Part shown: positions 22,199 to 34,391 of the stretch, in pieces
Position numbering within the stretch: the first letter of the stretch is position 1
How the letters are laid out: each line of letters opens with the position of its first letter
Origin: Pseudo-nitzschia pungens
Lineage: Eukaryota; Bacillariophyta; Bacillariophyceae; Bacillariales; Bacillariaceae
Direction of reading: 5' to 3'
Assembly: GCA_037355855.1 (NCBI GenBank)
Contig: CM074760.1
Coordinates: 2,906,501 to 2,970,500 of the forward strand
DNA length: 64,000 nucleotides
Made by a program: the position numbers and the translations under genes
Notes under the pieces: model-generated
Database searches by the model: none
What the model saw: only the letters and a program-made list of their open reading frames with translations
What the model was told of the DNA's origin: nothing

Positions 22199-24427
22199 TT
22201 ACGTTGACTTTTCTCCAAGCCCGTTATCTTTCAATTGAATGAGTAAATCATTTAACTGAGGGCCAACTTCTCGTACTAGCCGAAGTTGGTTTTCTCCTTC
22301 CATGTCGATCACTTGCATTTCACCATTGGTTACATTTGGAACACGGCATGTTGATCGGATTTGCGTTTTCGACTCATTACGAGTAGATATCGTAGGATTC
22401 AACGATGATTCTTTTTCGATTTCCAGCACTTGCTTCAAGGAATGATGAAGAGTCTTCTTGTGTGGAGGGTAACCATTTGTTCGTCCTGTTTTCCGAGGAA
22501 GCTTTAAATCAATACCGTAGTCATGAGTATAGTTTTCTCCTATTCTGTTCTCCGCAGATTTATGTTTGTCTTCGTGAACGTCGATTTGACGGTTCACGTC
22601 CATCTTTTTTTCATTTTGGGAAAACTCTCGCCACCGTATCATTCCAGTCTCCGCGTTCTCTATGCTTACTGAAGGTAAGCAGTTTTCTTCGAGGTATCGT
22701 GGAAATGAGATGGATTTAGTGTTTGTTTTCCGTGGAGTTTCGGCCGAAAAAAAAGCATGAGCATCGGCTAGGTTCTTGACCCCAAATTTAGCATGGAAGT
22801 CTTCCGTATGAGTACAGGCAGGGACACTAGATTCGATTGATTTTCGACTGTATCGACGGAGAACCCCATAATCATCGTTGTCGATGCCCCTTTCGCTGTC
22901 CGATATCAGACTAGAATTGCTTCCGTTATCTAAGTCAGATACGATACTTCCGTTCGTATCTACAATGATGGACTTGTTGTTTATGTTGTTGTGTTCACGG
23001 TTTTCGTGATCATTCACTGGTCGTTTACACTCAACATTACCAAGCATATGTGAAAAGTCTTGTTCACCTTGTAAAACATTTTCACGCATATAACTTTGCT
23101 GCTGAGACACTTTGTGCTGAAGTGTGTTCTTCTGAGCATGTGATTTCGGCAATTTCAAGACGGAAAGGTTTGTCCGGCTTCTCGCGTCTTCTTGGTCTAT
23201 ATTTCCAAGGTTTTTGCGTACCCCCTGATGGTTGAAGCGATTCATTGAATTCAAGGTATACAAATCAACAAGCCACGACGTTGAGTCGTTGGTAGGCATG
23301 GTGTCCCCACCCGTTTTGGGCGTGGGTAAGTTGGCATCAATCTGCCGCTGCTTCATCACTCGCTCCTGAATTTCGTTATATTCCCCCCAAAGTTCATTGT
23401 AGCCTCGAATATCTCGGCGCCGGTCTTCGACTTTTTCCTCGTAGCGGCGTTGTTTTTTCAGTCTGTGGTCACTGTTTGCCTGTGATTTCATTTTGTTGAA
23501 AATTGCAATAGTCGCCGGGTTGATTGCAGTATCGTTACTAGGAGTATCCACTACGACGGTAACGTCTTTGGGAGGCGCCAAAAGCGCTGGCACGTCGGGT
23601 TTGCGCACATGGAAAGCGTTGATGTGATCTCCATCACAGCTGCTAGTTTCATTTTCAACCTGATTTCCATTTACTTCGTGTATCGACTGAATAATTGATT
23701 GGATTAGCATTGCACCGTTTCCTGGGTCTGCACTTTGTGATGGAACAGGGCAATCTGAATCGAAGTCCGATTCGAATGATAAATCATTGTCTTCCTTCCG
23801 AGCAAAGGCAGGGGAATTACGTTGCTCAAGATTGCTCGTAATTCGATGTTGAAGGGTCGCCATGTTTTTTTCATTAATATTGTCTTCTAAAGTTTTGGAA
23901 AGCAGATCGTACTGAAATCCACCATTGTCGTCGTCGCAATAATCATTGTCATCAACCGAGTTGCGTTCTTTTGAACTTCCCAGAGAATAAGCTTCACGAG
24001 TACACTTATTGACAATGACACCTTCAATAGGACGCTTTTCTTCGTATTCTTCGTCAGACGGGAACCCGACATCGTTATCAACGCCTACAAAAGAAAAGGC
24101 TTTCGCGTCTTTCTTTTTTCTGACGAAAGGAGTGGGAGAAATCATGTAAGTGGGCGACAATGCCTCCGTTAAATCTGTCTTCTCCGATGGAGAAACCAGC
24201 TCCAAATCATATTTTGAGTGATGACCGCTAGAGTTGTTCTTGCCTCCTGGCGTCAATTTCATAGATAGACCGAGGCGGTGTTTCGGATCTCCCTCCTTGG
24301 AACTAACGCCATCAATGGCATTAGGACCAGCGACGATCTTGCTTTGGCAGGTTCCCATTTTGATGTTGTGATCATCCGTTGTCAACTTTCTTGTTGTTTC
24401 AAGTTTGGTTTCGGACAACAAGTTCAT
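22199..24427 (-). CDS. Unknown protein, probably N-myristoylated
   Basis: A single-exon gene of 742 codons if started at 24427, or 719 if started at the second ATG (24358). The second start is attractive because it gives MGTCQSK: Gly2, Ser6 and Lys7 fit the N-myristoylation consensus, and Cys4 could be palmitoylated. If so, the product would be attached to a membrane. The rest is hydrophilic and rich in Asn, Asp, Ser and Lys. It has a short basic helix around KSQANSDHRLKKQRRYEEKV and no transmembrane segment. I recognise no domain. It runs tail to tail with the remodeller gene, 64 bp apart. The long uninterrupted frame and position support a real gene; the function is unknown. Confidence 0.6.
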   Translation of the reverse strand: MNLLSETKLETTRKLTTDDHNIKMGTCQSKIVAGPNAIDGVSSKEGDPKHRLGLSMKLTPGGKNNSSGHHSKYDLELVSPSEKTDLTEALSPTYMISPTPFVRKKKDAKAFSFVGVDNDVGFPSDEEYEEKRPIEGVIVNKCTREAYSLGSSKERNSVDDNDYCDDDNGGFQYDLLSKTLEDNINEKNMATLQHRITSNLEQRNSPAFARKEDNDLSFESDFDSDCPVPSQSADPGNGAMLIQSIIQSIHEVNGNQVENETSSCDGDHINAFHVRKPDVPALLAPPKDVTVVVDTPSNDTAINPATIAIFNKMKSQANSDHRLKKQRRYEEKVEDRRRDIRGYNELWGEYNEIQERVMKQRQIDANLPTPKTGGDTMPTNDSTSWLVDLYTLNSMNRFNHQGVRKNLGNIDQEDARSRTNLSVLKLPKSHAQKNTLQHKVSQQQSYMRENVLQGEQDFSHMLGNVECKRPVNDHENREHNNINNKSIIVDTNGSIVSDLDNGSNSSLISDSERGIDNDDYGVLRRYSRKSIESSVPACTHTEDFHAKFGVKNLADAHAFFSAETPRKTNTKSISFPRYLEENCLPSVSIENAETGMIRWREFSQNEKKMDVNRQIDVHEDKHKSAENRIGENYTHDYGIDLKLPRKTGRTNGYPPHKKTLHHSLKQVLEIEKESSLNPTISTRNESKTQIRSTCRVPNVTNGEMQVIDMEGENQLRLVREVGPQLNDLLIQLKDNGLGEKST

Positions 24428-24889
24428 TCACGAGGGAAACAAATCATCCGGAGCGATTTGAATTTCAATCATTAAGCATATTCGTGAACGTAGATATCAA
24501 TTGATTTCAAAAAAAGTTTATCAATGGAACATGTATTGTGATAGTAGATATGCTAAGTATGTGTTATGTATATGTATGTGACGATGATTGATGATTCAAA
24601 GCAAACAGGACTGGAGATGAAAAATGTGACGAGCCGTTCAGCTCAGTAAGACGACAAGTAACTTAACCTTACTTACTCACAGCCGCACATCAACCTCCCG
24701 TAAGATCTTACTGTACGGTAAGTTACGCAATTACCATCGTCCCAAACTTTGTGGTGATGTTTGAAGTTGAGCTTTGAGGTTTTGAAATTGTGTTTTCGGA
24801 TCCAGTCGACCACCGATGATCTGTCGTTCTACAAAAAGTGTCACAACTCCGTAATCGACACCTGCCGAGCCATAGTATTCATAGTCACA
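24428..24889. other. Spacer between divergent genes
   Basis: Upstream region of the myristoylated-protein gene and the TRIC-type channel gene. It contains GTAAGATCTTAC and related TAAGT/TTACTTAC words at about 24655-24735 and no supported gene. Confidence 0.4.
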
Positions 24890-25895
24890 ATGGATTCGAT
24901 TATTGACTTCCTATCCGGAGCATCACCGTATCATGCGGAACTTCGAACCTTCGGTCAGGCTTTCATGGGGGCTTTGGCTGTGAGGAGTGGGGCCAACAAA
25001 AATAAGGATATGAACTGGTTCCACGCTTTTGCCCTATCGACCATTGCTGCTTTCGGTGGTGGTTGGTTCGGGTTCATATGGATGGGAAAACCGACATCTC
25101 TGATTACGAATGGCGATGTGACCCTCACGCTCACTGCCATTGCATTTGCGATATTGACGTACACACCGATGGATATTGGGTACAGATTTGGGACAACGCT
25201 TCCCGTAAAAATCTTGTTTAATTCCTGGGCACAACTATTCCGTGGACTAGGTATGATCGGGTTTATCAATGCTTGCACTGCAGAGGTTTCTGCGTCGAAA
25301 TACTACCCTACCCCGATTTTGGGTCCGGTCGTGTATGGCACCCTTCTCGGGAATATGGGTGCTTTTTTTCTGAAGGGATTTCACAAACATTTGGAGAAGG
25401 ATATTCCTTGGGCATTTCAAAATGGTGAGAAATTGATTCCGTTGAACCTTTAGTGGTTAATGAAAGTTTTATATCTCAACAATCGAACTCAAAATGCCCA
25501 CCATGTGGTCGTTTCTTTGTGCAGGTTTGGTCGTTGGACTATTCTATCATCTGTACACACATGACAGAGAAGGATCAGTGGGTGTTGCCTTGAGATCGGT
25601 AGTACAAGCTACTGGTCTTCAGGGAACGATGGATGATAAGTTATTTGCTACCCTTGTTGTAACTTCGTTCATGCAGGTGTCAGGAGTGCTCATGTTGCCT
25701 GAGTTCTTTGGCCCGTCGTACAATCTTCTTCTGCTACCAAAAAGGATGTTGACCAACCTCTCAACAACAAAGAGTGTCGAAACTCATTCTCACATTATGG
25801 AGGAGGAACAGAAAACAGCAGCAAAGCAAGTACAAAGTGCTCAACCGAACGGAAAGAAAAGGAAAAATAAGAGAAAGAAGAAGAAAACAAACTAA
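24890..25895 (+). CDS. TRIC-type trimeric intracellular cation channel
   Basis: TRIC channels conduct monovalent cations across ER-type membranes and balance charge during calcium release. Exons are 24890-25424 and 25525-25895, with a 100-nt intron (GTGAGA donor, TTTGTGCAG acceptor). The splice joins AFQNG to LVVGLFYHLYTHD in phase and gives 301 residues, close to the usual TRIC length. Several hydrophobic helices are visible. The family-like block is LTYTPMDIGYRFG followed by TLPVKIL. The C-terminal tail is strongly basic (KKRKNKRKKKKTN), as in animal TRIC proteins. The ATG at 24890 was chosen because the upstream frame is not conserved-looking. Assignment rests on motif and topology, so a related unnamed family is possible. 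Confidence 0.7.
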
Positions 25896-26173
25896 AATCT
25901 TGGTTCTAGACAATAAGTATTGGACATACAACTCAATCCATCACAATAATAATATTGAGATGCAATCGAAGAAGAGTGAACGTCTGCTATGATCAAGATT
26001 TTGCAAGTAGATAGGCTAAAAATAGGAATGATTCTACACAAGTGACAATAGCTGCTTCTTAAAAAAAACATTCTTAAGAATTTCTAGCTTGGTTAAGTTC
26101 GTGGCGGAAGGTGGCTGTTGAATAGTGCGAGTTTCTATCTGACAACTTCTGATCGGTCATTTGACTGAATTCG

Positions 26174-29100
26174 TTAGCTATCAAGTTTTGTAATTATGTG
26201 CTTGGCAAATGTGTAATTTTTCTGCAAAAATGGAACCAGTGGAGAAAGTGGTTGTGACCATTGAAAGCATTTAGTAAAAGGAACTTACGAAAATAGAACG
26301 GTGACTTTCGTACTTGAGTACAGTGATGCAAAACTTACCAATTCAAGTGAATGAGCATTGAGTTCTTTGAGTAGCCCTTCCTTTTCCTCCGATTCAGGAA
26401 CCACATCCAAAGTAGTTTGAACGACGTAATTTGCGTACGGATCTCGAACCATCAGCAACACAACGCTGGTACCCTCTTCGCCATCTTCGACAAATGTGTC
26501 TGTTTCTTCGTTGACAGTCATAAGCATTTCACGTACGACAGATTTGCGTTGTTCTTCGTTCCCGTATTTTAACAATTTTTCAATTACATTGCTCGCAAAT
26601 TTCTGCCGTGACAGTTTTAAAAGGCCATTACTGACAACCATTTCGAGCACCATATCTCGATCTTTCACGCGACCGAACTGAAGTACATGTTGTATAACAT
26701 AATTTCCGTATTGATCATCGAAAAGAATTCGCAGGCACTCACTTATTTTTTCCAATGTTGTGCTTTTTTGCCTTTCGACGCAATGTTCAAGTATTCTTTG
26801 CAACACTCGGCAGCCGTACGGATGACAAGCAAGCGTCGCTAGATTGACTAAAACGTCATCCACAATAAAATCAATTTGTTCACCAAAAAAGAGATATTTC
26901 GCCTCTTCGCCTTCCTCCTGAGCTGATTTTGCTTTACGACTCAGTACTTCAATGCACTTCTGGATCACATGGTTTCCATTTTGGTCATGTATCAGACTAA
27001 GTACATTATTCTGAAACTCTGAAAGCAGTTTGGGCAAATCGGATTCATCAACGCACTCGAGAGCCTTTTGAACCACACGGCATCTGAAGCAAAACAATAA
27101 AACATAACAATTGATATCATCTTCAGTTCCATATTCATCGAGAAGCGACAGAAGGAAAAAGTATAGAGTCAGTCCACTAACTTACCCGTACATTTGCATC
27201 GAAAGTTGTACCATTTCTCCAATCATCGTGTCCCTTAAGTCTTCCTTCATTTTATCGGTACCAAAACCTAGAAGTTTCTGAACGACGTAATTACCAAATA
27301 CATCATTTCGTAATCTTACAACTTCGGGCAACACCTCGACCATAACGATCTCTTTCTCTGCAGCGTCCCCGATTTCTAACCGTTGTTGAATAAATCGAGA
27401 CCCATTCTGATCCTGGCAAAACTCCACAACATTTCCTTTCACATCGTTAACTGTCCAATCACGGTTGTTCTTCTTCGCTTTGTAATCTTCTAGCAATGTG
27501 GTATTGGAGTTGTTATGATGTGCCGTCGCTTGAGGTTTGGTCTCTCCGCCACCACCACCACTAGTTGACCCTCCACCACTCCGACTATTATTCCGACGCC
27601 CTTTTCCGTTTTTATCTTTTCCACGGCTTCCGTGTGATGGCGTTGCGCCTTGACGTTGTTTGTGTTTGTTCTGTTGTTGTTGCTGAGATTCTGTAGCCTT
27701 CATTGGAACAACGCCAGGCCTTACAATTGTAACGGTGTGTGGGCCGCCCTGATGTCCGCCGGGCGGCTGCCAGTAAGTATATGTTCCTCCTGGATCCAAA
27801 TTTTGTACATGGCCAGGCGGTCCTCCCCCTTGTACAGGAACAACCGATATGTATTGTTGGTTGGGAGGGGGAGGAATACCACCGGGTACTGTTTGGTGCA
27901 CTATGTGGTGCTGTGGCGGATGTGAATGATACTGTATGGTCGCATAGCTGTATTGTTGTGGCGGTGGCGACGCGGCATTGAGGTATACAGTGTGACCCGA
28001 AGGTAGAACTTGGGTTTGAACATGGGTTGGTAGTTGCTGTGATTGAGGATTTGCATATCTTGGGTCTTGAGAATCGAACGCCGGGTTTTGTCCAGGATTA
28101 AGGGGCTGTGGCCTAGTAGGTCTGGGGTGATAAGTTACTGGTGCGTAAACAGAACCTTGAACATTATCTTCTCCTTGTATGTCGATACTGGCAGAAGCAT
28201 ACTGCGGAATGGGTCTCGTCTGGGTTGTCTGAAAAGGTGTAAAACAAAAATGCGTGAATCATCAAAGTTATTCGCAATAATAATATCGATGTGTTGGAAG
28301 TCCTGGCAAGCTCTTATATACTTACTATGTTGTCATTCATCTGATAGGAGGTGTCAGCACCATAGCCTAAGTTGAGTCTATTCATCGGATCTGGTACATT
28401 CGCATTCATCAGTGTTGGATCTACGGATCTTCGGAAGCTGCGGGAACTTCTACCGACACGATCATTGTAATAGTCATACTCATCTCGCATGTATTGTGAC
28501 GAAAGAGGTGAAGTTGTTCTGGGTCTTTCCAGAGGATGTAATGCATGGTCATTCTGAAAGACCGATGTCGAGTTAGCGTATAGCGTGTCAGAATTTATTC
28601 CCTGAGGCTCCCGAGGGGAGTCCTCTCTTATCAAATCCATCAGTGTCTTCGCAGCTGGACGAACAGCTTTGTTACTTGTACCTAATCCAAGTGAGTTGAG
28701 CAGGGTTGATGACGACGATCTTTGGCTGTCTCCAATCACACCAGTTGATGCTGACCTTTGCTGCCCGAGTTGTAAAATTTGTGACCGATCCACATAGAGG
28801 TCATCGAAAAAAATCTCTTTTCCGAGAGAAGCAGTACGAGACTGGTTCGAATGAGTAGGTGTTTGTTGCCTGCTTGTGAACCCAGGAGGAAGGCCGACCG
28901 AAATTCTGCCATCAACACTAGGATTGGCAGAATGTGGACGAACCAAGTTTTCACCAATGCTTTGTTGTCTGTTATGTGATCTCGATATTTGGCCTCCATT
29001 GATTAATTGAGAGTTCGACATGGGAGGAGAAGATGGAAGAGAGTGATTCCTCGTAAAGCCAAGTGATGATGGCTGTTGCTGATACTGATGGTGATGGTGC

Positions 29101-29423
29101 TCCTGCTGGTGAGACACTTCGGAGCTGTTGGGATATAATTCTCGGGCACCTTGGAGAATGCTGTGACCCAAGACGGACTAGAAAGTAAAATATCGAAAAG
29201 AGAAGATGAGGTTGAGCCTGGATGACAGCAAATAAATTGTGAGAACCGCAAAATTTTTTAAATAACTTACATCAGCGCTATCCTTTCGATTACAATCGCT
29301 TTGATGTCGAAAGAGAAAATCCGTCTCCGGCGGCGGAGCAGACGTTGATCTCTCGAACCCTGGCAATCTATCTGCGAATTCGTATGGATTCTTCCGTTTG
29401 TCACCTTCCCAAGAACCCTCCAT
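26174..29423 (-). CDS. Pumilio/PUF-family RNA-binding protein
   Basis: PUF proteins bind specific 3' UTR sequences and regulate mRNA stability and translation. Five exons: 29271-29423, 28326-29177, 27186-28228, 26339-27083, 26174-26221. Introns are 93, 97, 102 and 117 nt, and the spliced length is exactly 947 codons. The N-terminal half is low-complexity, rich in Q, P, S and G. The C-terminal half carries Pumilio repeats, recognisable by CQDQNGSRFIQQRLE, RNDVFGNYVVQKLL, QMYGCRVVQKALE (formed across an intron), DQNGNHVIQK, HPYGCRVLQRIL, DQYGNYVIQHVL, FASNVIEKLL and DPYANYVVQTTL. A 48-nt final exon supplies NYTFAKHIITKLDS, the standard PUF end. The frame is intact across all exons. Targets and localisation cannot be read from the sequence. 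Confidence 0.93.
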
Positions 29424-31030
29424 TTTGCGTGGTCTTCGTGGGAAAGTGCCACTCCTTTTGCCCTCCTCTTTTGAGGTTCAGACTAGCGCTCCTCCTTTTT
29501 CTTTTACTTCGTGTACTTCGTAACGGGAATGGTGATCGCTTCAGTGGAATTGTGTTATGTTTTGGTTTTTTTCGTTCTCGTCCCGTCAATTCAATCGAAA
29601 AAGGTTTTTGATTTTGCGGTACAGACGTATTTTCTGGAAAAAGAAGTGTCTCTCTCTATGGCCTATGATTGTCTTATGATTATTATTATTTTCTATGTTT
29701 GCTTTGACACCGTTGATCTGGATTGGTCGCCGGTGGATTGGTTTCTGGTTTACCTAATTGTTCTGTTGTTGTGCGTTGAAAAAGACTAGACTTGAGAGAG
29801 CTTAATCCGTCATGTCATCGTAGGAGCTGTTCATCATTTATCGTCTCGTCAGTGCTGTCGAGATTGAAAAACAATGATACTCCAGGGTGACAGGAGGTAC
29901 AAATAGTTTTTCGACGTTGGATAACGAAAGACCACCCAGTACCGGTAATCATAGGCTGATGCGTTGGTGACTTCAGCTTATCAGCGAACTGGCAGAATGA
30001 TCATGAAAAATAGTAGTATTGTCTTTGTCTTCCCCTTCTACGCAAGATGTCGTGATTTATTTACGACTCGGTGTTATTTTTAGTTAGTAAAATTAAGGGT
30101 GTTTCATTCGCTATGATCGGAAATAGCAGATGCCTTTTTCATATGGATAGACACGAACTCGTAAAAAAGCTAAACGTGACGAATTTGTAAGAACATGTTC
30201 TCTGGACCACCTGCTTCATTCTTGGACAACAATAATTATTTTTCTTTTGTTTCTTCAGAACAACAACAAAAAACTGGGAACGCAGGGGACAGAGCGCGCG
30301 AAGCGTTTCGTATTGCTTTTTTCTCAATTTGTGGTGCAAATCGTTCAAATTTTTGTATTTTTCGAAGGACAGACTAAGGACGACGGCAAAATTTGAATGT
30401 AACCTTACGCAAACGTTCGGTTACCTTACCTCGTAAGGTTACTTCACCATGCTACGCGTACGCGGTAGCAAATCTAACGAGCGTACGAGTAATTTAACTT
30501 GCACTCACAAGCGAATTAGCTGTAAGGTTAAGATCTTACCATGTACATGTACCGGACCGTTACTGGTAAGCGTACCGGTAGCTGCAGGATAGGATAACGG
30601 TATACCCGACTTTGTACCTTATGCTAATACGGTTGTTTCCTTCTGTTTACTGGATACAAAAGGTAAGACGATCCAAACAAAATCAGTCATCAGGGACTCA
30701 CTCAGATTCATCGTGGTCTCTTCGATTTTGATTTTGATGATGTTTCGGTAAATCTTAGCCATGGTTTCTCTCACAAAGAAAAGTATCGAACTTCAGTATT
30801 CTGTAATGAAAATACTGGTAACATCACTCGTAATCTTACCCTCTCACTGGTACAGAAACTGTTTACCGGTACATCTTGTTGAACATGGGCGATATATTTC
30901 AACAAATGAATGAACCATTGACCATTGATTAATCGTCAAACATCAGGTCACCTTCCACAGTTGCGCATAAAGTCATTTTATGCCGAATTGAAGATCGCTG
31001 TTTCGAACTAAAACACTTATACGTAATATA
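29424..31030. other. Spacer between divergent PUF and MOCS3 genes
   Basis: No supported gene. A T-rich frame at 29527-29789 would give a hydrophobic peptide of 87 residues but shows no family signature. The stretch 30395-30620 is dense in GTAAGGTTAC-type words, with exact copies at 30433-30442 (plus) and 30399-30408 (minus). Confidence 0.4.
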
Positions 31031-32579
31031 ATGGAAGAAATAGAGAAACTGCGAGAGCGAATCCGGCTACTCGAGGAGGAGAATGCTCGTCTGCGTAATT
31101 CTTTTGACCACGAAATCTCTCGCGAGAAAAATGGTCTCGAGGATGAAAAGACTAAAGCACCATGGTCCGAATCGACCAATAATTCTTCCATAGCGAACGG
31201 ATACAAAGGCAGTCTAAACCGAGATGAAGTCGAACGTTATTCTAGGCAGCTATTGTTGCACGGTGGGTTCGGCGTTGAAGGGCAACTCAAATTGCTAAAG
31301 TCGTCCGTTCTGATAGTAGGCGCTGGTGGCATTGGATCAACAGGTAAATTTTCAGATATCTTCACAATTCGTCGAGAATTACCAGAGTTGCACCTAAAAT
31401 ACGATTTTCCTTCAAACCTTTCGTGACGTCTTCGTTCCAGTTATACTGTATTTGGCCGCATGTGGGGTTGGAAATTTATCGGTGGTAGACTTTGATAGAG
31501 TGGATGTATCGAATCTTCATCGACAAGTTATTCATAAGACAAATGATGTGGGCTTGAATAAGGCAGAATCGGCGCGTCGCGCTGTTGATGGTTTGAACCC
31601 ATCTGTTTCCTTTGCCGTCGTCGATGAGCCTCTGACAGCCGAGAACGCGCTCGAGTTGATCTCTTCCAGTGACTGTGTAGTGGACGCATCTGATAATCCA
31701 CAAACACGCTATATTATCAATGATGCATGTGTTCTAGGTGGAGTGCCTTTGGTCTCGGGTAGCGCCATGGGCACAGAAGGTCAGCTCACAGTTTACAATT
31801 ACGGAGGAGGGCCATGTTACCGTTGCATGTATCCAACACCAAACATGAAGGAGGGTTCCAAAAGTTGTGCGGATAACGGAGTCCTTGGTCCAGTTCCAGG
31901 TCTCATTGGAATTCTTCAAGCCGTGGAAACTATCAAAGTGATAACTGGTACAAAGTAAGTAAAACATTTTCCACGGAAGGTGTGAATTTGTAATCTTCAG
32001 CTAAGTGCAATGGTTCTCACAGCATTTCAAAGAGACGTCATGTCTGAGCGGCTCCTGATGTACGACTCGTTGGAGTGCTCGTTTATGAGAATAAAGAAAC
32101 CTCCAAGACAACAGCAGTGCCCAGTGTGTGGGACAAATCCAACAATCACGACGATGGAGGAGAGTTTCGCCGCATGCGAAATGGCACGAGGACCGAGCGC
32201 TTGTTCGGTCCGAACACGCCCGAATGTTCCAGATCATTTGTCTCTCTCGTGCGAAGAATACAGCCAGATTCGACAAAGAGGAGAAGAGCATGTGCTGATC
32301 GACGTTCGTGTCAAAGAGCAATTTGACCTGTGTTCATTGCCGGGCGCCATTAATATCCCTCTTTCAACAATAGAACAGGAAATGGAGCAGCTTTCGAAAT
32401 TATCGGACGGACTGAGGCCAATATATTGCATGTGTCGTCGAGGTTTTGCATCCGTAGCTGCAATGAACAAAATAGTTGATAACGCCCACAACTATCCGAA
32501 AATTCACTCTGTTAAAAATATCACAGGTGGGCTGGCCTCCTGGAGGTCAAAAGTGGATGAAACATTTCCAAAATACTAA
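31031..32579 (+). CDS. MOCS3: MOCS3/Uba4: adenylyltransferase and sulfurtransferase
   Basis: Activates the ubiquitin-like proteins URM1 (tRNA thiolation) and MOCS2A (molybdopterin synthesis) by adenylation, then transfers sulfur. Exons 31031-31343, 31441-31954 and 32006-32579 give 466 residues. The N-terminal coiled coil ([15 protein letters not shown]) is typical of Uba4. The ThiF domain has [12 protein letters not shown] for [18 protein letters not shown], and zinc-binding cysteines in CYRCMYP and CPVCG. The C-terminal rhodanese domain has [14 protein letters not shown] and GAINIPL, with a CMCRRG loop holding the presumed catalytic Cys. Intron 2 is only 51 nt, with an alternative AG five bases upstream; the chosen acceptor keeps the frame. 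The gene is tail to tail with the next, 53 bp apart. Confidence 0.93.
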
Positions 32580-32632
32580 CAAGTCCAAACGGATTGTACA
32601 AAACGGATCTAAGTTGATTTTTTAAAAATAGC

Positions 32633-34391
32633 TTAATCTTCTGACTCCACCAACCTCGCAAATTGTGTGTTCTGGTCATAAATGAAAGAATCAAATTTTT
32701 TGGGAAGTTCGATTGATGCAGTAACCATGATCTTTCCTTCTGAAGATAACCACAACCCTTCTTTCTCCGTTTCCGAAAGTTGTGATAAAACTTCGCCACC
32801 AGCTTTCTCCAAATCATTATAGAACGGATGTTCCAGAGTAACTTTATTTGAGCAAAGAAAAAGGCCTTGTTCTCGCAACCCCATAGCCGCCCCACCCCCA
32901 TCATAGTCATCGTCGCCTACAATAGGGCAATTACACTCCCAAGCCATGTGTCGTCTTAGTTGGTGATATCTTCCCGTTTTTGGTTTTAGTTCAACAGTTG
33001 TCAAAACATTATCAATAGCGTGAATACTGTTTGAATATCTTGTGGCTCGCCATGCTGTCACCGCACTCTTCTCATCTAACACACTATTGATCATCTGCCA
33101 CTTGCTAGCAGTATCTGGATTAACATCGAAGCCGATTCGGTGTGCTTCTGGAGCAGATATCACGGTTTCGATTGGTTCGTCTGGTATTCCGTTGACAATG
33201 GCAGTGTAAGTCTTTTTGACTTTCCTGTCACGAAATTGTCGCGAGAGATTCACCATCGCCGGCGTAGTTTTTGCAATAATCAACAAACCCGACGTTGGTT
33301 TGTCAAGTCGATGCACAGGTTTTGGACGACGCAGGGTTGAATAAGTTCCTGGTTTTGGCGGTAATACGGCAAATGGTAAAGCAGCACGAACCGTCATGAA
33401 ACCTTCTCCCCCTCCTCTTTTTGCATAAACAACAATCCCGGCTGGTTTATTCACTGATTGGATGGAGTATTGCAATCCGTTTCAAATTGTACAAAACAAC
33501 AGATCCAAGAAATGCCATGAGTGTCAACTGTGAAACAAAGCGATGTGCGATACTCGATCCAGGCCAACAAGACCTCAAAATTCGTTAGACGTAGTAGATT
33601 TGCTTACCAATAGCAAAATGGTCATCTTCAAACACGACAGGCAATTCGAAAGGTGGTTTTTGGTGTCTCGTGGCCGGAACTGTTCCGTCCGCGATGCGAA
33701 CTTGTATACAGATGACATCTCCTGGAAAGACTCGATCACCCACACGAGCCCTTACACAATTCTTCGCGTCGAGCTTTTCTTCACCACTATTTGTTTCGTC
33801 ACTCTCAATGGGGCCTCGGTGAATGAGAATTCGCGCTTTTCGACAAGATTTCCTGGCGTAGGATTTTGATGAATATTCCTCTGGATCCAACATCATGAGA
33901 GCTACAGGTACAGAAATATTTTTAGACGTCAATTCTAGTCGACTGATGTCATCGGAACCCACGAGTGCCTCAACTTGCTCCAAATCGAATTCTGCATTTT
34001 GTTCTGTCTTATACATTTTGACGACGAAAAAGCCATCCATTATACTGGGAAGAAATTTTTTCGGTGTCACTGTCCTGCTACCGAGAAGATCATCCGAACT
34101 TGTTGTTGCACTAAAAAATCTTGCCGTTGCGTACACATTATTTATGCGTTCTGGCTTATCGAGATTTATGCGATGGGAAGCATTATTGAGATATAAAGGT
34201 CTTGCATTGTGAAATGCAGTGTTCCAATATTCCCGCCGGGATCGATACTTGACTTTTGAGACATACTGCAGACCGTGGCAACCATGTCTTCTGACACCAA
34301 ACCCCGCAACTTCCCTCAACGGAGAAAGTGTGTAGCTCAGGACGGCCATTGATAGCATCTTCATTAAAAGCCGTGCATTTCCCCTCAGCAT
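32633..34391 (-). CDS. RluA-family RNA pseudouridine synthase, probably organellar
   Basis: Second pseudouridine synthase of the window, with an intact frame. Exons 33608-34391 and 32633-33453 with a 154-nt intron; the splice restores FAIVNKPAGIVVY. The catalytic motif is VHRLDKPTSGLLIIAK (Asp in HRLDK), followed by KKTYTAIVNG and KTGRYHQLRRHMA. The first 140 residues have no clear domain; further on, before the catalytic domain, CVRARVGDRVFPGDVICIQV resembles a small S4-like module. The first ATG (34391) gives a hydrophobic, basic N-terminus ending near EVAGFGVRR, which could be a plastid (signal plus transit) or mitochondrial presequence. The length is about 534 residues. The RNA target is not deducible. 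Confidence 0.88.

Noticed and set aside
29527..29789. Hydrophobic 87-residue frame upstream of the PUF gene
   Set aside because: T-rich sequence produces hydrophobic codons by chance; no conserved pattern, and it sits in a divergent promoter region.
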